Assembly: GCF_009176705.1 (NCBI RefSeq)
Contig: NZ_AP021847.1
Coordinates: 186,001 to 250,000 of the forward strand
DNA from: Pseudoalteromonas sp. A25
Lineage (GTDB): Bacteria; Pseudomonadota; Gammaproteobacteria; Enterobacterales; Alteromonadaceae
Direction of reading: 5' to 3'
Length of the DNA: 64,000 bases
The notes under the pieces are model-generated. The model made no database searches and was not told where the DNA came from. It saw nothing but the letters and a program-made list of their open reading frames with translations. Shown piece by piece: positions 17,076 through 27,124 of the stretch. Position 1 is the first letter of the stretch. Each line of letters begins with the position of its first letter. Both the position numbers and the translations under genes were made by a program.

Positions 17076-18479
17076 TCACTTCAGCATAAGCTTTTTAACC
17101 AAATAAGTAAGGACCTTAGATTGCTTTAGCATCAAGTGGGTACGAAGCCTGGTCTTTTTATTGCTGTGCAGTATGCTCTTTGCGTGACTGAGTTGTATAA
17201 AACCCTCTTTGGCATGATACTGACCCATTCCTGAGTGCCCTACGCCACCAAAAGGAATATCCTCTGCAGTAACTTGAAGTACCGTTTCATTAATAGCCAA
17301 TGTGCCAGTACGCAGCGTTTTACTCACTTTATTTATCAATGACGTATCATCGCTAAATAAGTAAGTCGCTAATGGCCTTTCATGCAACTCAACGTATTGT
17401 ATTGCTTCGTCTACATTATCAACGACCATTATTGGTAAGATAGGACCGAAGATCTCGCTTTGCATCACTTGCATTGACGAGCTTGGATTGATCACAAGGT
17501 GCAACCCCATGCGCTGAGGTGCATCTTGCGAAGGTAACGATGGCCATATCGTCGCTCCCTTACTTTTTGCATCCACCAGCAGCTCGTTTAGTCGAGCAAA
17601 CTGCCTTGAATTAATTATGCTGGATATTTTTTCGTCATGCTCTTTGTTTGGGTAGTTAAGCGTATATTGCGCCTTTAGCTCTTTAATTAACCCTTCAAAC
17701 TGCGGTTTAGTCACTACTACATAATCTGGTGCAACACATATTTGTCCGCAATTGAGAAGTTTACCAAATAAAATTGCTTTAGCGGCGTGCTTCAAATCAG
17801 CATCATCAGCAATGATCACAGGAGATTTGCCACCTAACTCTAAAGTCACTGGCACCAAATTTTGTGCGGCTGAAGCCATGACTTTTTTACCAATTTCAGT
17901 AGCACCTGTAAAAAACAAATGGTCAAACTTCAACTGTGAAAACGCATTAGCTACATGATGGTCTCCCTCAACAATTACGCAATGTTCACAGAGCCCAACA
18001 AACATTTTTTTTATTACTTGGTTTACCTGTGGCGTAAACTCGCTAAGCTTCAGCATAACTCTGTTGCCCGCAGCCAGCGCAGTAGCAACTGGCAATAATG
18101 CTAGCTGAATTGGATAATTCCATGGCGAGATAACCCCGACTACTCCTTTTGGTACATAGTGCACCGACGCTTTTGAAGGCCATAACATCATTCCAGCGCT
18201 ACGTTTTTGGGGTTTCATCCAACCTTTTAAGTGGCCACACATATATTTCAGTGCATTGACCGTAGGAATGATATCTCCAAATACAGAGTCAAACTCTGTG
18301 CGACCATTAAAGTCACTTCGAGCAGCAGCAACCAATTCATCCTGATGTGCGACCAAAGCCTGCTGAAGTGTTTTAAGCAGTTTGACTCGCGTTTGAGTGT
18401 CTTGATACGGCTGCTGTGAAAAAGCCACCTGCAGTGCCATCAACTGCTTGTTTAATTCACTGAGCTGTTCAACTTGCAT
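17076..18479 (-). CDS. Aldehyde dehydrogenase, coniferyl-aldehyde type
   Basis: A class-3-like NAD(P)-dependent aldehyde dehydrogenase of 467 residues. Seen in order: the cofactor-binding GVISPWNYPIQL, ELGGKSP with the general-base glutamate, and NCGQICVAPDY with the catalytic cysteine. The short form with a hydrophobic-basic C-terminus (LTYLVKKLMLK) matches coniferyl aldehyde dehydrogenases and some fatty aldehyde dehydrogenases; the true substrate could be any long-chain or aromatic aldehyde. I prefer the ATG at 18479, which has AAGGA ten bases upstream, over 18503 with none. It lies 90 bases behind the transporter gene on the same strand and may be co-transcribed with it. Confidence 0.88.
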   Translation of the reverse strand: MQVEQLSELNKQLMALQVAFSQQPYQDTQTRVKLLKTLQQALVAHQDELVAAARSDFNGRTEFDSVFGDIIPTVNALKYMCGHLKGWMKPQKRSAGMMLWPSKASVHYVPKGVVGVISPWNYPIQLALLPVATALAAGNRVMLKLSEFTPQVNQVIKKMFVGLCEHCVIVEGDHHVANAFSQLKFDHLFFTGATEIGKKVMASAAQNLVPVTLELGGKSPVIIADDADLKHAAKAILFGKLLNCGQICVAPDYVVVTKPQFEGLIKELKAQYTLNYPNKEHDEKISSIINSRQFARLNELLVDAKSKGATIWPSLPSQDAPQRMGLHLVINPSSSMQVMQSEIFGPILPIMVVDNVDEAIQYVELHERPLATYLFSDDTSLINKVSKTLRTGTLAINETVLQVTAEDIPFGGVGHSGMGQYHAKEGFIQLSHAKSILHSNKKTRLRTHLMLKQSKVLTYLVKKLMLK

Positions 18480-18569
18480 CGAATACATATCCTTTTTAAT
18501 CATTGGATTAATATATCAAGCGAGCACTATCACGCAACATACTTGAGCCGAATGAAGAGCCTCATAGTT

Positions 18570-20012
18570 TTAATAGCCAAACAACCAAGCTCCAACGGTC
18601 ATTGTTAGTATCGTGATCAATACTATCGCAATAATATTCATAGCAAATCCTGCTTTAACCATATCACTTATTTTTAACTCACCAGAGCCAAAAACAATCG
18701 CATTGGGGGGCGTTGCTACCGGCATCATAAACGCACAACTCGCTGCCATTGCAGCTGGAATAACCCAAATCAAAGGCGTGCCCGCAACTTGTTCAGCGAT
18801 AGGTCCCAGCAACGGTAAAAAGCCCGCCGCAGTGGCTGTATTACTAGTTAGTTCAGTTAAAAAGCAGATTAACGCACTAACCAATAATACGCCAACAATG
18901 ATTGGAACGAGCGATGCACCTGCCAAAGAGTTTGCTACATAGTCTGCAAGCCCCGAACCTTTAATTTGAGCTGCTAAAGTAAGCCCGCCACCAAACAATA
19001 GTAATATGCCCCAAGGGAGCTTATTTGCTGACTCCCAGTCCATGATACGCTGTTGAGGCTGACCTGACGGTAATACAAATAACAGCAATGCGGCTGCAAC
19101 AGCAATACCGGTATCCGTAATATTTAAACCTGTCCACATAGCTAAATAAGGGCGCAATATCCAGCTCAAGGCTGCAAATACGAATACCCCAAACACGTTT
19201 TTTTCTGCGATGGACATGTTGCCCAAAGCGCTCAGTTGCCCTTTAAATAGACACTCTAGATCAGCCTCTGAAGAAGTCGCCTTTACTTTAAACGCAAACC
19301 GCACTAACCATATCCAGCAAAGTACTATCATCAGCACACAGAACGGTACTGCCAATACCATCCACTGGGCAAAACCAATTTTGATTTGGTAACTTTCCCA
19401 CAAAAATGCTGCCATCAAGGCATTGGGAGCTGTGCCAATAATAGTGCCTACGCCACCAATGCTGGCGCTATAAGCAATGGCTAACAGCAAGGCTTTACCA
19501 TAGTTCTCGCAATTTCCGCCATTATCACGCAGAACATGTATTACAGATAAAGCAATCGGTAGCATCATCAATGTAGTGGCGGTGTTGTTTATCCACATAG
19601 ATAAAAAACCGCTAACTAACATCATGGCTAATATTTGTACTTTGGCATTGTTACCGCAGCGTAACATGGTATGAAGCGCAATTCGCCGATGCAATTGCCA
19701 CTTTTCCATCGCAATAGAAATTAAAAATCCGCCTAGAAACAAAAATATTAAAGGGTGCGCGTACAAACTCGTTGCTGACTTAATATCATTAATGCCAGCT
19801 AGAGGAACAGCAATAATGGGTACTAGCGAGGTAACAGGGATAGGAACCACTTCACTCACCCACCAAATTGCTAACCAAATCGCTAGCCCCGCAGTTCGCC
19901 AAGCCTCTGGAGGTAACCCAGCAGGCGCTTCTGTTAGGCAGGTAATTAAAAATAAGCTTGGCGCTAATAACAGTAACAGTGTATTAGAATTATTATTGAT
20001 TGTTTTATTCAT
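18570..20012 (-). CDS. DASS-family (SLC13) sodium:dicarboxylate/anion symporter
   Basis: A 480-residue inner-membrane transporter with about 11-12 hydrophobic segments. DASS features are the N-terminal WLAIWWVSEVVPIPVTSL segment, the first SNT-type hairpin motif (MWINNTATTLMMLPIAL), and the second (TELTSNTATAAGFLPLL), which bind sodium and the carboxylate in characterised homologues. Likely substrates are C4-dicarboxylates or related anions, taken up with sodium, which suits a marine organism. The ATG at 20012 has only a weak ribosome site. The aldehyde dehydrogenase gene follows. Confidence 0.92.
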   Translation of the reverse strand: MNKTINNNSNTLLLLLAPSLFLITCLTEAPAGLPPEAWRTAGLAIWLAIWWVSEVVPIPVTSLVPIIAVPLAGINDIKSATSLYAHPLIFLFLGGFLISIAMEKWQLHRRIALHTMLRCGNNAKVQILAMMLVSGFLSMWINNTATTLMMLPIALSVIHVLRDNGGNCENYGKALLLAIAYSASIGGVGTIIGTAPNALMAAFLWESYQIKIGFAQWMVLAVPFCVLMIVLCWIWLVRFAFKVKATSSEADLECLFKGQLSALGNMSIAEKNVFGVFVFAALSWILRPYLAMWTGLNITDTGIAVAAALLLFVLPSGQPQQRIMDWESANKLPWGILLLFGGGLTLAAQIKGSGLADYVANSLAGASLVPIIVGVLLVSALICFLTELTSNTATAAGFLPLLGPIAEQVAGTPLIWVIPAAMAASCAFMMPVATPPNAIVFGSGELKISDMVKAGFAMNIIAIVLITILTMTVGAWLFGY

Positions 20013-20172
20013 ATATATCGCAAAAGAGTTAAGGCTTATCTATAGGGTAATTTAACATTTTGGACAGAGTATGAAGCAGAGCAAGAACGACAACAAGATG
20101 TAAGGTAAATAAATCGTTAAGTAGAATAGGGGCACCAAAAGCGCCCTATCCTAATAAACAAACCGTGCGCAG

Positions 20173-22032
20173 CTATTGAGCGTTAATTGTCAATGTAACG
20201 CCGCTACTGGCGTTATAGCCTTTAAGGCCAATGTACCAAGTACCCGATGCTGGGGCATCAAAACTACATGATTCACTATTGCCATTTTTGAATGGGCGAC
20301 AGTCATATACATTGTCTGATACCGCGGTTGCATGCTTAACATACAAGTCTATATCACCTGTGCCCCCAGAGGTACTTACTGTAAAGTTAGAATGTCCGGC
20401 CTCTAGAACTTGCTCAAAGTTAAGCCAAGCACCGCGATTAACACTCAAGTTAGTCTCTTTGCGATTAATGGGAGTTGGTCCATCACCAATGGCTTGATAA
20501 CTTCCCGTAAGGCTAACACCGCTTATTTGGTTCCAAGCTTCAACCATTACATGATAAGTCCCCGTTTGTGCATTTGAGATGATACAACTTTCGTTACTCG
20601 ATGACGTTGTGCTTTTACAGTCATAACTTTGCAAAGTTGGTTTTGAATCAAATTTAACATAAAGGTCCGCATCGCCAGTACCACCCGAGGTAACGAATTT
20701 CAGCCCAGTGCTATTTGCAGGAACATCGAGCGTAAAGAATAGCTGTTGTTTTGCAGCACCAGAGATACCTGTTTTTGCAACTCCGTTTTTGAGTTTGTTA
20801 TTTGGTTCGGGATCAACACTTCCCGCATCTTTTGCCAACTCAGCCAAGTATGTCACTGCCAATTTAGCGAATTTAACTGAATGCTCAGCATCAAACTCAG
20901 TATCGTTGACGGTATGGATCTTTCTATTAATGTCAGACATAGACGATTCAAATGGCATCGATGCCGCATAGCCTTGTTGGTACCATGAAGCATGATCTGA
21001 GCATCCATAGCCACATTGGTCGAAGCCATAACTTATCGTTGGTAAGTAAGTATCAATTAACTGGCCTAAAAATTGATTTTGCGCGCCATTGGTATAATCG
21101 GTCATCATTACAATGTCTTGCGTGCTACCGTTTCTGCCAGACATATCAAATTGCACCATACCAACCACGTTCTTGTTTTGCGATTTATATGCTTGTGCAA
21201 TGGCTTTTGAACCTCTTAAACCCACTTCTTCAGCTGCATAACCCATAATTTGAATGGTACGCTTTGGCTTAAAGTCACTTGCTACAATAGCGCGCAAAGC
21301 TTCGGATAAAACAGCGATACCAGAGGCATTATCATCTGCACCTGGCGCTCTACCAGAGCTTGGACTTGATGAATTGATAGAATCTAAATGGCCACCAATT
21401 ACAACTATTTCATCTGGTTTTTCAGCGCCTGGAATTGTGACAATCACCGATGACTGAGACCAGCTGTGATTATAATACTCTACCGTAATATCACTTCTAG
21501 ATGCACTAAGTTGCTCCCAGTGACCCTTTATCCATTGCGCCGCATCAACGCCGGTTTGTTGCGTATAATAACGGTTATGAAACCCTGTCAGCGTATTAAC
21601 GGTATTAGTTAGATTGCTTGCAAAAACATATCCCAGTAGGCTATTCACTCTCTCAGGATTATCAATGGTATAATCGACCAGTAATGGTGTGATAGCGCCC
21701 TTATCTACTTCAGCTAATTGTGCTAAATACTGTTGCGCTTCTTGATATGAGCTATGCGCCACAAAACCGCCACAGCGGTGGTAGTTATCGTGCATAAACG
21801 CACTTAGCTCCCCAACCATCCCCTGATTTATGTGCATTAAATCTGCATTTAATTGCCCACTTGCCTGCGTATTTACCGACAAGCCACTCATCATGCTTTT
21901 CAGTTGGTAATGTTTAGCAGCATGTGGGTCAATGGTCACCCAAATTTTTTCATCGCTTTGCATATCTGCTTTTGCCACAAAGCCAGCGATTAAGCTGGCT
22001 CCAACTAAGGGCAACGTTATTGCTTTATACAT
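20173..22032 (-). CDS. Secreted M28 aminopeptidase with two PPC domains
   Basis: An exported zinc aminopeptidase of 619 residues. After the signal peptide (cleavage near VAKA) and a pro-region, the M28 catalytic domain shows the ligands in order: GGHLDS (His215, Asp217), the GADDNASG bridge aspartate, the EEVGLRGS general base and ligand, QFDMSG, and CSDHASW with the final histidine. The C-terminal third is two bacterial pre-peptidase C-terminal (PPC) beta domains, each with GGTGDADLYV or GGTGDIDLYV and CESC-type cysteines, which are often removed on maturation. It probably acts outside the cell with the M4 protease encoded just upstream. Confidence 0.93.
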   Translation of the reverse strand: MYKAITLPLVGASLIAGFVAKADMQSDEKIWVTIDPHAAKHYQLKSMMSGLSVNTQASGQLNADLMHINQGMVGELSAFMHDNYHRCGGFVAHSSYQEAQQYLAQLAEVDKGAITPLLVDYTIDNPERVNSLLGYVFASNLTNTVNTLTGFHNRYYTQQTGVDAAQWIKGHWEQLSASRSDITVEYYNHSWSQSSVIVTIPGAEKPDEIVVIGGHLDSINSSSPSSGRAPGADDNASGIAVLSEALRAIVASDFKPKRTIQIMGYAAEEVGLRGSKAIAQAYKSQNKNVVGMVQFDMSGRNGSTQDIVMMTDYTNGAQNQFLGQLIDTYLPTISYGFDQCGYGCSDHASWYQQGYAASMPFESSMSDINRKIHTVNDTEFDAEHSVKFAKLAVTYLAELAKDAGSVDPEPNNKLKNGVAKTGISGAAKQQLFFTLDVPANSTGLKFVTSGGTGDADLYVKFDSKPTLQSYDCKSTTSSSNESCIISNAQTGTYHVMVEAWNQISGVSLTGSYQAIGDGPTPINRKETNLSVNRGAWLNFEQVLEAGHSNFTVSTSGGTGDIDLYVKHATAVSDNVYDCRPFKNGNSESCSFDAPASGTWYIGLKGYNASSGVTLTINAQ

Positions 22033-22059
22033 GTTGTTTTCCTTTATGGTTGCATAAGA

Positions 22060-22083
22060 AAGGGAGCAACAGGTTGCTCCCTT
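22060..22083 (-). terminator. Terminator between the M4 and M28 protease genes
   Basis: AAGGGAGCAAC (22060-22070) and GTTGCTCCCTT (22073-22083) form a long stem with a tight loop, and on the minus strand TTTCTTAT follows. It ends the M4 transcript 14 bases after its stop and just before the M28 start, so the two protease genes are probably separate transcripts or M28 depends on read-through. Confidence 0.75.
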
Positions 22084-22096
22084 ACCATTGTGTAGC

Positions 22097-24289
22097 TTAA
22101 TTTGCTTTGATACTAAGCGTTACGCCACTTGCAGTGTTGTAGCCTCGTAAGTCAATATGCCAAGTACCTGCTTGAGGATTAGCGATAGTACACGTTTCAT
22201 TGTTGCCATTTTTGTATGGACGACATTGATAAGTTGTCGTCGTAGACGCAGCGCCAAAGTTCACATAAAGGTCCGCATCCCCCGTGCCACCAGAGATAGT
22301 CACGTCTAGCGATGAATAGCCTGCACTCAAGTCTTGAGTGAAGCGCGCCCAGTCACTACGCGCTACTGACACATTTGATTCTGTGCGGTCTATCGGCGTT
22401 GGACCCCCTGTATCTGTAGAGAAGCTACCCGTTAGCGTTACGCCAGAAATTTGATTCCACGCTTCCACCATTACAAAGTAAGTACCAGCTTGAACATTGT
22501 TGATAGCGCAGCTCTCTGTAGAGGTTGAGCTTGTGCTCTTACAATCAAATGTATCTAGCGATGGACGAGCACCAAACTTAACATATAAGTCAGCATCCCC
22601 TGTTCCACCTGCTGTCGCAAAGTTCAAGTTTGTCGCGCCCGCAGGCACATTTAGCACAAAGAACTGCTGCGCTTTTGATGCGCCAGAAATCCCCGTACGA
22701 GGCACTCCGTTGAAGATTTCTTCATCTGTAATTGGACCGCCACAATTACCACCTGGGCTTGCCGTTGAGTTAACTCCTACTGCTGCCAAGGCCGCTTTTA
22801 CGTCATCGGTATCAAACCCAAGCGCACACGCAGCGTCAATTGCGCCATTACCAGCTAAATCCCAGTTGGTGTTTGCTGTCCAAAATTCCTGGTTTGCTTT
22901 GGCCATAACCAAAAACGCTTTTTTGGTATCCCAACCAGTCGTGGTTGCAAGATTATAAAACGCTTTATTGAAAACCCCCGAACTGTGATGAACATCCATA
23001 CCAGATGTGTAGTCAGATTGATGGTCAATCGAGCGGCCATCTTGAGTTGGGTTGTTCATATAGCGAAGCGCACCTTCAGCTTTAAATATTTCTTGGCCTA
23101 CCAACCAGTCATTTGTGCCTTTCATGTAAAATTCAGCCGCTTCACCCGACATATCTGAAAAAGCTTCGTTCAAACCGCCTGATTTGCCGCTATATACAAG
23201 CCCTGAGTTTTGCTCAGTAAAACCATGGCTCACTTCGTGCGCAGACACATCTAAACTTACTAGAGGGTAAAATCTATCTTTGCCATCTCCAAATGTCATA
23301 GCACTGCCATCCCAAAACGCATTTTCATAGTTGCTGCTGTAGTGAACACGCATTTTTAACTGGAATGATAATGGCGCAGTCCCTAGCCATTCGTTGTACA
23401 TATCAAATACGACGTTGCCAAAGTAGTGAGCATCATTTAACGGAGAATATGCACCATTAATTTCTTTTATTGTGTTTTCTGGGCAAGTAAAGCTGTGGGC
23501 AGATGTACCTGAACTACCATGATTTAGGTTAATCGTTTTAACATTGGCATTATTCATAGTACAAGTATTGCCAGACTGGCTTACGTTTAAATAACCATAG
23601 TCTGTACCATATACATAGCGCCCTGTTTTTTGGTTACCACCGGGGCCCGTGCCATCTGCGTGTTGCAGATTTTCATAACTGAACAGCAACTCGCCAGTAT
23701 GGGCGTCAATGATTTGATAAGGACGTGAGGGGTTGTCGCCATATACAACGTATTGTACCTCATAGGCTAAGTAAGCCTTTTTATTTTTCTTGTTAACCCA
23801 CACAACGAGCTTTGAAGTTTCATTATGCTTTTTGAGTTTATCACCTTTAGCACTTAGTGCTTTCATGCCATGCGCTTGCTCAGCACGCGCTATCGCCATG
23901 TCTTTATTAAGGGTTGGTGTTACCGAGTATAGATCATCAGCAATATCAAATACCGCAGCACCGTGTACAAACTTCAACTGCTCATTTTTGTCAAATGACA
24001 AAATCACTGTATCTCCAACCACAGGCACGCCCTTGTACATCTGCTGATAACGACGCGTCACATCGCCATTAGGTTGTTTGAACTCTTTAAGCAAGATCAG
24101 CTCATTGTCGGCACTTAATCCAATAATATCTCGCGGTTTATCAGAGAGAACTGATACAGCCTGCGAGTTAACCGCGGTATTAATAGTTGGGTTTTGATTT
24201 AAAAACTGCTTGTTTGCAGCGACCGCTGAGCTCATGTGAGCCAAAGCTAATGCTGAAAGTGTGGCTAAAGTGATATTTGATAATTTCAC
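22097..24289 (-). CDS. Secreted M4 metallopeptidase (vibriolysin-like) with two PPC domains
   Basis: A thermolysin-family protease of 730 residues. Order: signal peptide, FTP/PepSY-type propeptide acting as chaperone, the M4 catalytic domain, and two PPC domains. The zinc site is HEVSH (His351, Glu352, His355) and the third ligand glutamate lies in GGLNEAFSDMSGE; the GMDVHHSSG histidine also fits the active site. Vibriolysin-type enzymes are secreted by type II secretion, autoprocessed, and degrade proteins outside the cell. The PPC repeats closely resemble those of the neighbouring M28 enzyme. A 524-bp AT-rich upstream region leaves room for regulation. Confidence 0.96.
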   Translation of the reverse strand: MKLSNITLATLSALALAHMSSAVAANKQFLNQNPTINTAVNSQAVSVLSDKPRDIIGLSADNELILLKEFKQPNGDVTRRYQQMYKGVPVVGDTVILSFDKNEQLKFVHGAAVFDIADDLYSVTPTLNKDMAIARAEQAHGMKALSAKGDKLKKHNETSKLVVWVNKKNKKAYLAYEVQYVVYGDNPSRPYQIIDAHTGELLFSYENLQHADGTGPGGNQKTGRYVYGTDYGYLNVSQSGNTCTMNNANVKTINLNHGSSGTSAHSFTCPENTIKEINGAYSPLNDAHYFGNVVFDMYNEWLGTAPLSFQLKMRVHYSSNYENAFWDGSAMTFGDGKDRFYPLVSLDVSAHEVSHGFTEQNSGLVYSGKSGGLNEAFSDMSGEAAEFYMKGTNDWLVGQEIFKAEGALRYMNNPTQDGRSIDHQSDYTSGMDVHHSSGVFNKAFYNLATTTGWDTKKAFLVMAKANQEFWTANTNWDLAGNGAIDAACALGFDTDDVKAALAAVGVNSTASPGGNCGGPITDEEIFNGVPRTGISGASKAQQFFVLNVPAGATNLNFATAGGTGDADLYVKFGARPSLDTFDCKSTSSTSTESCAINNVQAGTYFVMVEAWNQISGVTLTGSFSTDTGGPTPIDRTESNVSVARSDWARFTQDLSAGYSSLDVTISGGTGDADLYVNFGAASTTTTYQCRPYKNGNNETCTIANPQAGTWHIDLRGYNTASGVTLSIKAN

Positions 24290-24813
24290 GTTTACGCTCC
24301 AAATTGTTATTTATGTTGTATCCGTCAGTCGTTCTGACTTTTATTAGCGAAGAGATTCAAATTAGTGACTCATCGCTAAATCCAGCTTAGTTGAGCGCAC
24401 AAAAAAAGCACAACGAAAATTAACAATAAATAAACATCAGAGCAATAACAAATATAAACTTATATTTCATTAAATTAAGGATATATGAAGGGATGAAAAT
24501 GAACTAAAACAACCGAAAGTGTAAATTTTAAGTTACATAAATTTACAAAATTTAAAACTCAAATATACCTCAATCATCAAAAAAACATAAATAAACCGTA
24601 AAAATAACAAAGCGAGCATTGAAAATCTATAAGCACTTAACATATCGATTCAACAACGTAGAGCTATTAATCAAAATAGCTAGGTACAAATGTAACAACG
24701 TAAAAACCAATAAACATGCTACACCTAGTAACCCACAATTCTTCCATTAAAAAGCACAGTAAACCAAGTAAATTTGAGCTTACTGCGCATTAATACGTAT
24801 TTAAACTAAAGAT
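24290..24813. other. AT-rich intergenic region upstream of the M4 gene
   Basis: This 524-base gap holds the promoter region of the M4 protease gene at its left side and the terminator of the DUF1513 gene at its right (24749-24788). I find no further convincing open frame with a ribosome site and no repeat; the rest is poly-A/T-rich and looks regulatory. Confidence 0.6.
24749..24788 (-). terminator. Terminator of the imelysin/di-haem operon
   Basis: On the minus strand GCGCAGTAAG (24788-24779) pairs with TTTACTGTGC (24763-24754) over 10 positions, two of them G-U wobbles, with a 15-base loop and a T5 tail (24753-24749). It lies 25 bases after the DUF1513 stop. Confidence 0.65.
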
Positions 24814-25914
24814 TCACATATAAATCATATGGTTATCCCAGTGCAATTCGTGCTTAACCTGATGTTTATAACTAGACAAGATACCGCTACCCGTACTTGC
24901 GATAAACTCATCTTGATAAGGTGCTATTCCAGCACAATCAATCTTGTTTTCAATTACCGGTAAATTTTGTAAGTGCCTATCCCAAACCCCCACAACGCCA
25001 CCTCTCGGAGACGTAACCGCAAGTTTATGATCATCATGAGATACAGCCAGGCTGGCTATATATTGCTTAAAAGAGCGCCACTGCTCATCACTGGCAGGCA
25101 AAGCATGAAGCTGCTCACCTCTACTATGGGAGAACACCAAAGGTTTAACATAGTGCGCGGGACCTTGATACTGACAACCCACATAAACCGTGTCGTTTTT
25201 AGCCAAACACAAATGACGGGTACTGAGCTGGTTATCTGGTGGCAATACCGTCTCTACAACCTTACCTGACGATATGTCTATATAGCTTAGGTTTGGCTTC
25301 ATGCTATCAATATTCAGCTTGGTTCGGGGGCGCGCAGGATGAGTATGAATTCCACCATTGGCTACCACCAACGTATTTTGTTGCCTGAGCATTGCCAGCT
25401 GATGGGGACCAATACCACCGCTATTAAACTGCGCTTCAACTTTGTAATTATGGGTATTTCTTACAACAATTAAGCCTTCATATGCATGATAGGAAGGATC
25501 GAATTTGTTTTCAGTGGTATACAAAAACCGACCATCCAGGCTCAATGTGCCATGCCCAAAAAAATGTTGGTTTTCTGCACTATCTATGCGATGTCTGATT
25601 TTATTCTCATTAACATCAATAACGTACATTACACGTCCTGGACGTCTTGAAAAAACCAATAATGAATCATTGTCTGGGACATAGCATAAGTCATGTGCCC
25701 GGCTATCAATAGCAACTTTTCCTAAAATCTCACCTTGGCCATTAAACCATCCAACATAGTGATCTCCGTGATTATCTGTATAAGCACTAGCAAATCGTGG
25801 TAGCACATTCACAGTGCAACCACTTAAAGCTTGCATAACGCATATGCTCGCGCTCATAGCCAGTACGCGCTTGCAAAATTCGCGACGCGACATAGCATTT
25901 ACATTAGATAACAC
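24814..25914 (-). CDS. DUF1513 lipoprotein, iron-locus associated
   Basis: A 366-residue exported protein of the DUF1513 family, whose segments with LLVFSRRPGR and FFGHGTLSLDGRFLY suggest a beta-propeller. The N-terminus has a twin-arginine-like motif SRREFCK followed by a hydrophobic stretch and the lipobox LSGC, so it is likely a Tat- or Sec-exported lipoprotein. The start is uncertain: I choose GTG at 25914, with GGAG seven bases upstream; a TTG two codons earlier and the ATG at 25893 are alternatives. It is the last gene after imelysin and DUF1111 genes, a recurrent grouping linked to iron uptake. Role unknown. Confidence 0.85.
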   Translation of the reverse strand: MLSNVNAMSRREFCKRVLAMSASICVMQALSGCTVNVLPRFASAYTDNHGDHYVGWFNGQGEILGKVAIDSRAHDLCYVPDNDSLLVFSRRPGRVMYVIDVNENKIRHRIDSAENQHFFGHGTLSLDGRFLYTTENKFDPSYHAYEGLIVVRNTHNYKVEAQFNSGGIGPHQLAMLRQQNTLVVANGGIHTHPARPRTKLNIDSMKPNLSYIDISSGKVVETVLPPDNQLSTRHLCLAKNDTVYVGCQYQGPAHYVKPLVFSHSRGEQLHALPASDEQWRSFKQYIASLAVSHDDHKLAVTSPRGGVVGVWDRHLQNLPVIENKIDCAGIAPYQDEFIASTGSGILSSYKHQVKHELHWDNHMIYM

Positions 25915-25916
25915 TA

Positions 25917-27107
25917 TCAATCTCCGTCATTGGTATTAAACCCAGGAGCAAGACCTGTTATTTGCACAAAATCACTACTCATAATACTGCGTAAATTTGC
26001 TATTGACGTTGCAAGCATTGCAAGCTGAGCACGCCCTTCACTCGTGGTGATAAGTGTTTGCATCGGCTTGTATTGTGTGGCATCAACGCCGTCATACACC
26101 GCTTGAAAATGCAGGCCTATCTCAGTAACAGTATCCTCTCGCTGATTAACCTGTTGCAAGTAATCATCAAAACCAAAACCTTGTTCACCAAGGTAAAGTT
26201 TTTCAAGTGCTGTCACGTTCGCTTTAATATTAGTTATCGATGTTTGACTCAATACACTCTCTATTAACTCAAGCTTTCCTGGTGCTTCAAGCGCCAAAGG
26301 ACCGTTGATTTTGTTGTCTCGAATAATTTCTAGATATTCAAACCAAATCGTTAAAAGCTTCTCTAATGCCTGTTTTTTGCTTGAAAACACCCCCAAGCCA
26401 TGTTTGAAGTTATTGCCATAGTCACCTTCCCACGCTTCAATGCTGTTAACTATCATCGTATCAATATTCTCAGTGATCGCACCTAAGTACGCACAACGGC
26501 GAGTAAAATCAACAGCCTCAAGCAATGGCACATCAGAGTTATAAATAATGTATTCATAAGCTGGTAGACCCTGTACTTGGTGTTTCATCGCGCTCACACC
26601 GCCAGATAGATCCACTTGCTCAGCCATTAAACTTTCCACATCGTTGGCAAGCTTATTGGCGGAAATTGGCCAAAATTGGATACGGGAATAATGAAACGTC
26701 TCAGCGATAGGACCGAGCTTTATTGTTCTTGCCTGTTGCCATGCCAAGTGCGTCTGCTGCCACGCTTGCTGTAATTGAGAGAGGCTGTTTTGATCTCGCT
26801 GTTCATTATTACAAAACTGCGTGGTATGCATTTTCAATTTTAAGTTTTGCTCACGAACCTGTTGATAGGTTGGAATAATCACGTTATCAACCAAGTTAGA
26901 TGTTAGCTTCTCATATCCTTGCTCTGCGGTTAGCTTTTCCTGGGTGTTAGGTGTACCCCCAGAGTTGCTATCTACATTACTATTATTTTGTTGGTTGCTA
27001 TCAAGCTGTTTACTGTCTGAACCACCTGAGCCACATCCACCTAATGACACCGCGCTCAGCATTGCAATAAATGCCCATGACATTGCTTTACTATCTGTAT
27101 TTAACAT
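25917..27107 (-). CDS. Imelysin-family lipoprotein (second copy)
   Basis: A 396-residue protein of the imelysin/M75 group, periplasmic iron-related proteins similar to the C-terminal domain of EfeO. The ATG at 27107 starts a signal with the lipobox LGGC, followed by a low-complexity Asn/Ser/Gly linker and the helical imelysin domain. Family marks are HYSRIQFWPIS, near the GxHxxE-type region, and GLPAYEYIIYN. Its gene follows the DUF1111 stop at 27125 with an 17-base gap and abuts the DUF1513 start. The first imelysin of this locus is at 30344-31786. Confidence 0.88.
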   Translation of the reverse strand: MLNTDSKAMSWAFIAMLSAVSLGGCGSGGSDSKQLDSNQQNNSNVDSNSGGTPNTQEKLTAEQGYEKLTSNLVDNVIIPTYQQVREQNLKLKMHTTQFCNNEQRDQNSLSQLQQAWQQTHLAWQQARTIKLGPIAETFHYSRIQFWPISANKLANDVESLMAEQVDLSGGVSAMKHQVQGLPAYEYIIYNSDVPLLEAVDFTRRCAYLGAITENIDTMIVNSIEAWEGDYGNNFKHGLGVFSSKKQALEKLLTIWFEYLEIIRDNKINGPLALEAPGKLELIESVLSQTSITNIKANVTALEKLYLGEQGFGFDDYLQQVNQREDTVTEIGLHFQAVYDGVDATQYKPMQTLITTSEGRAQLAMLATSIANLRSIMSSDFVQITGLAPGFNTNDGD

Positions 27108-27124
27108 TCTATTTCTCACTAAGC

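Noticed and set aside
22497..22958. 153-codon plus-strand frame opposite the M4 protease gene
   Set aside because: It is antisense to conserved PPC and catalytic codons, with no family resemblance; a shadow frame.
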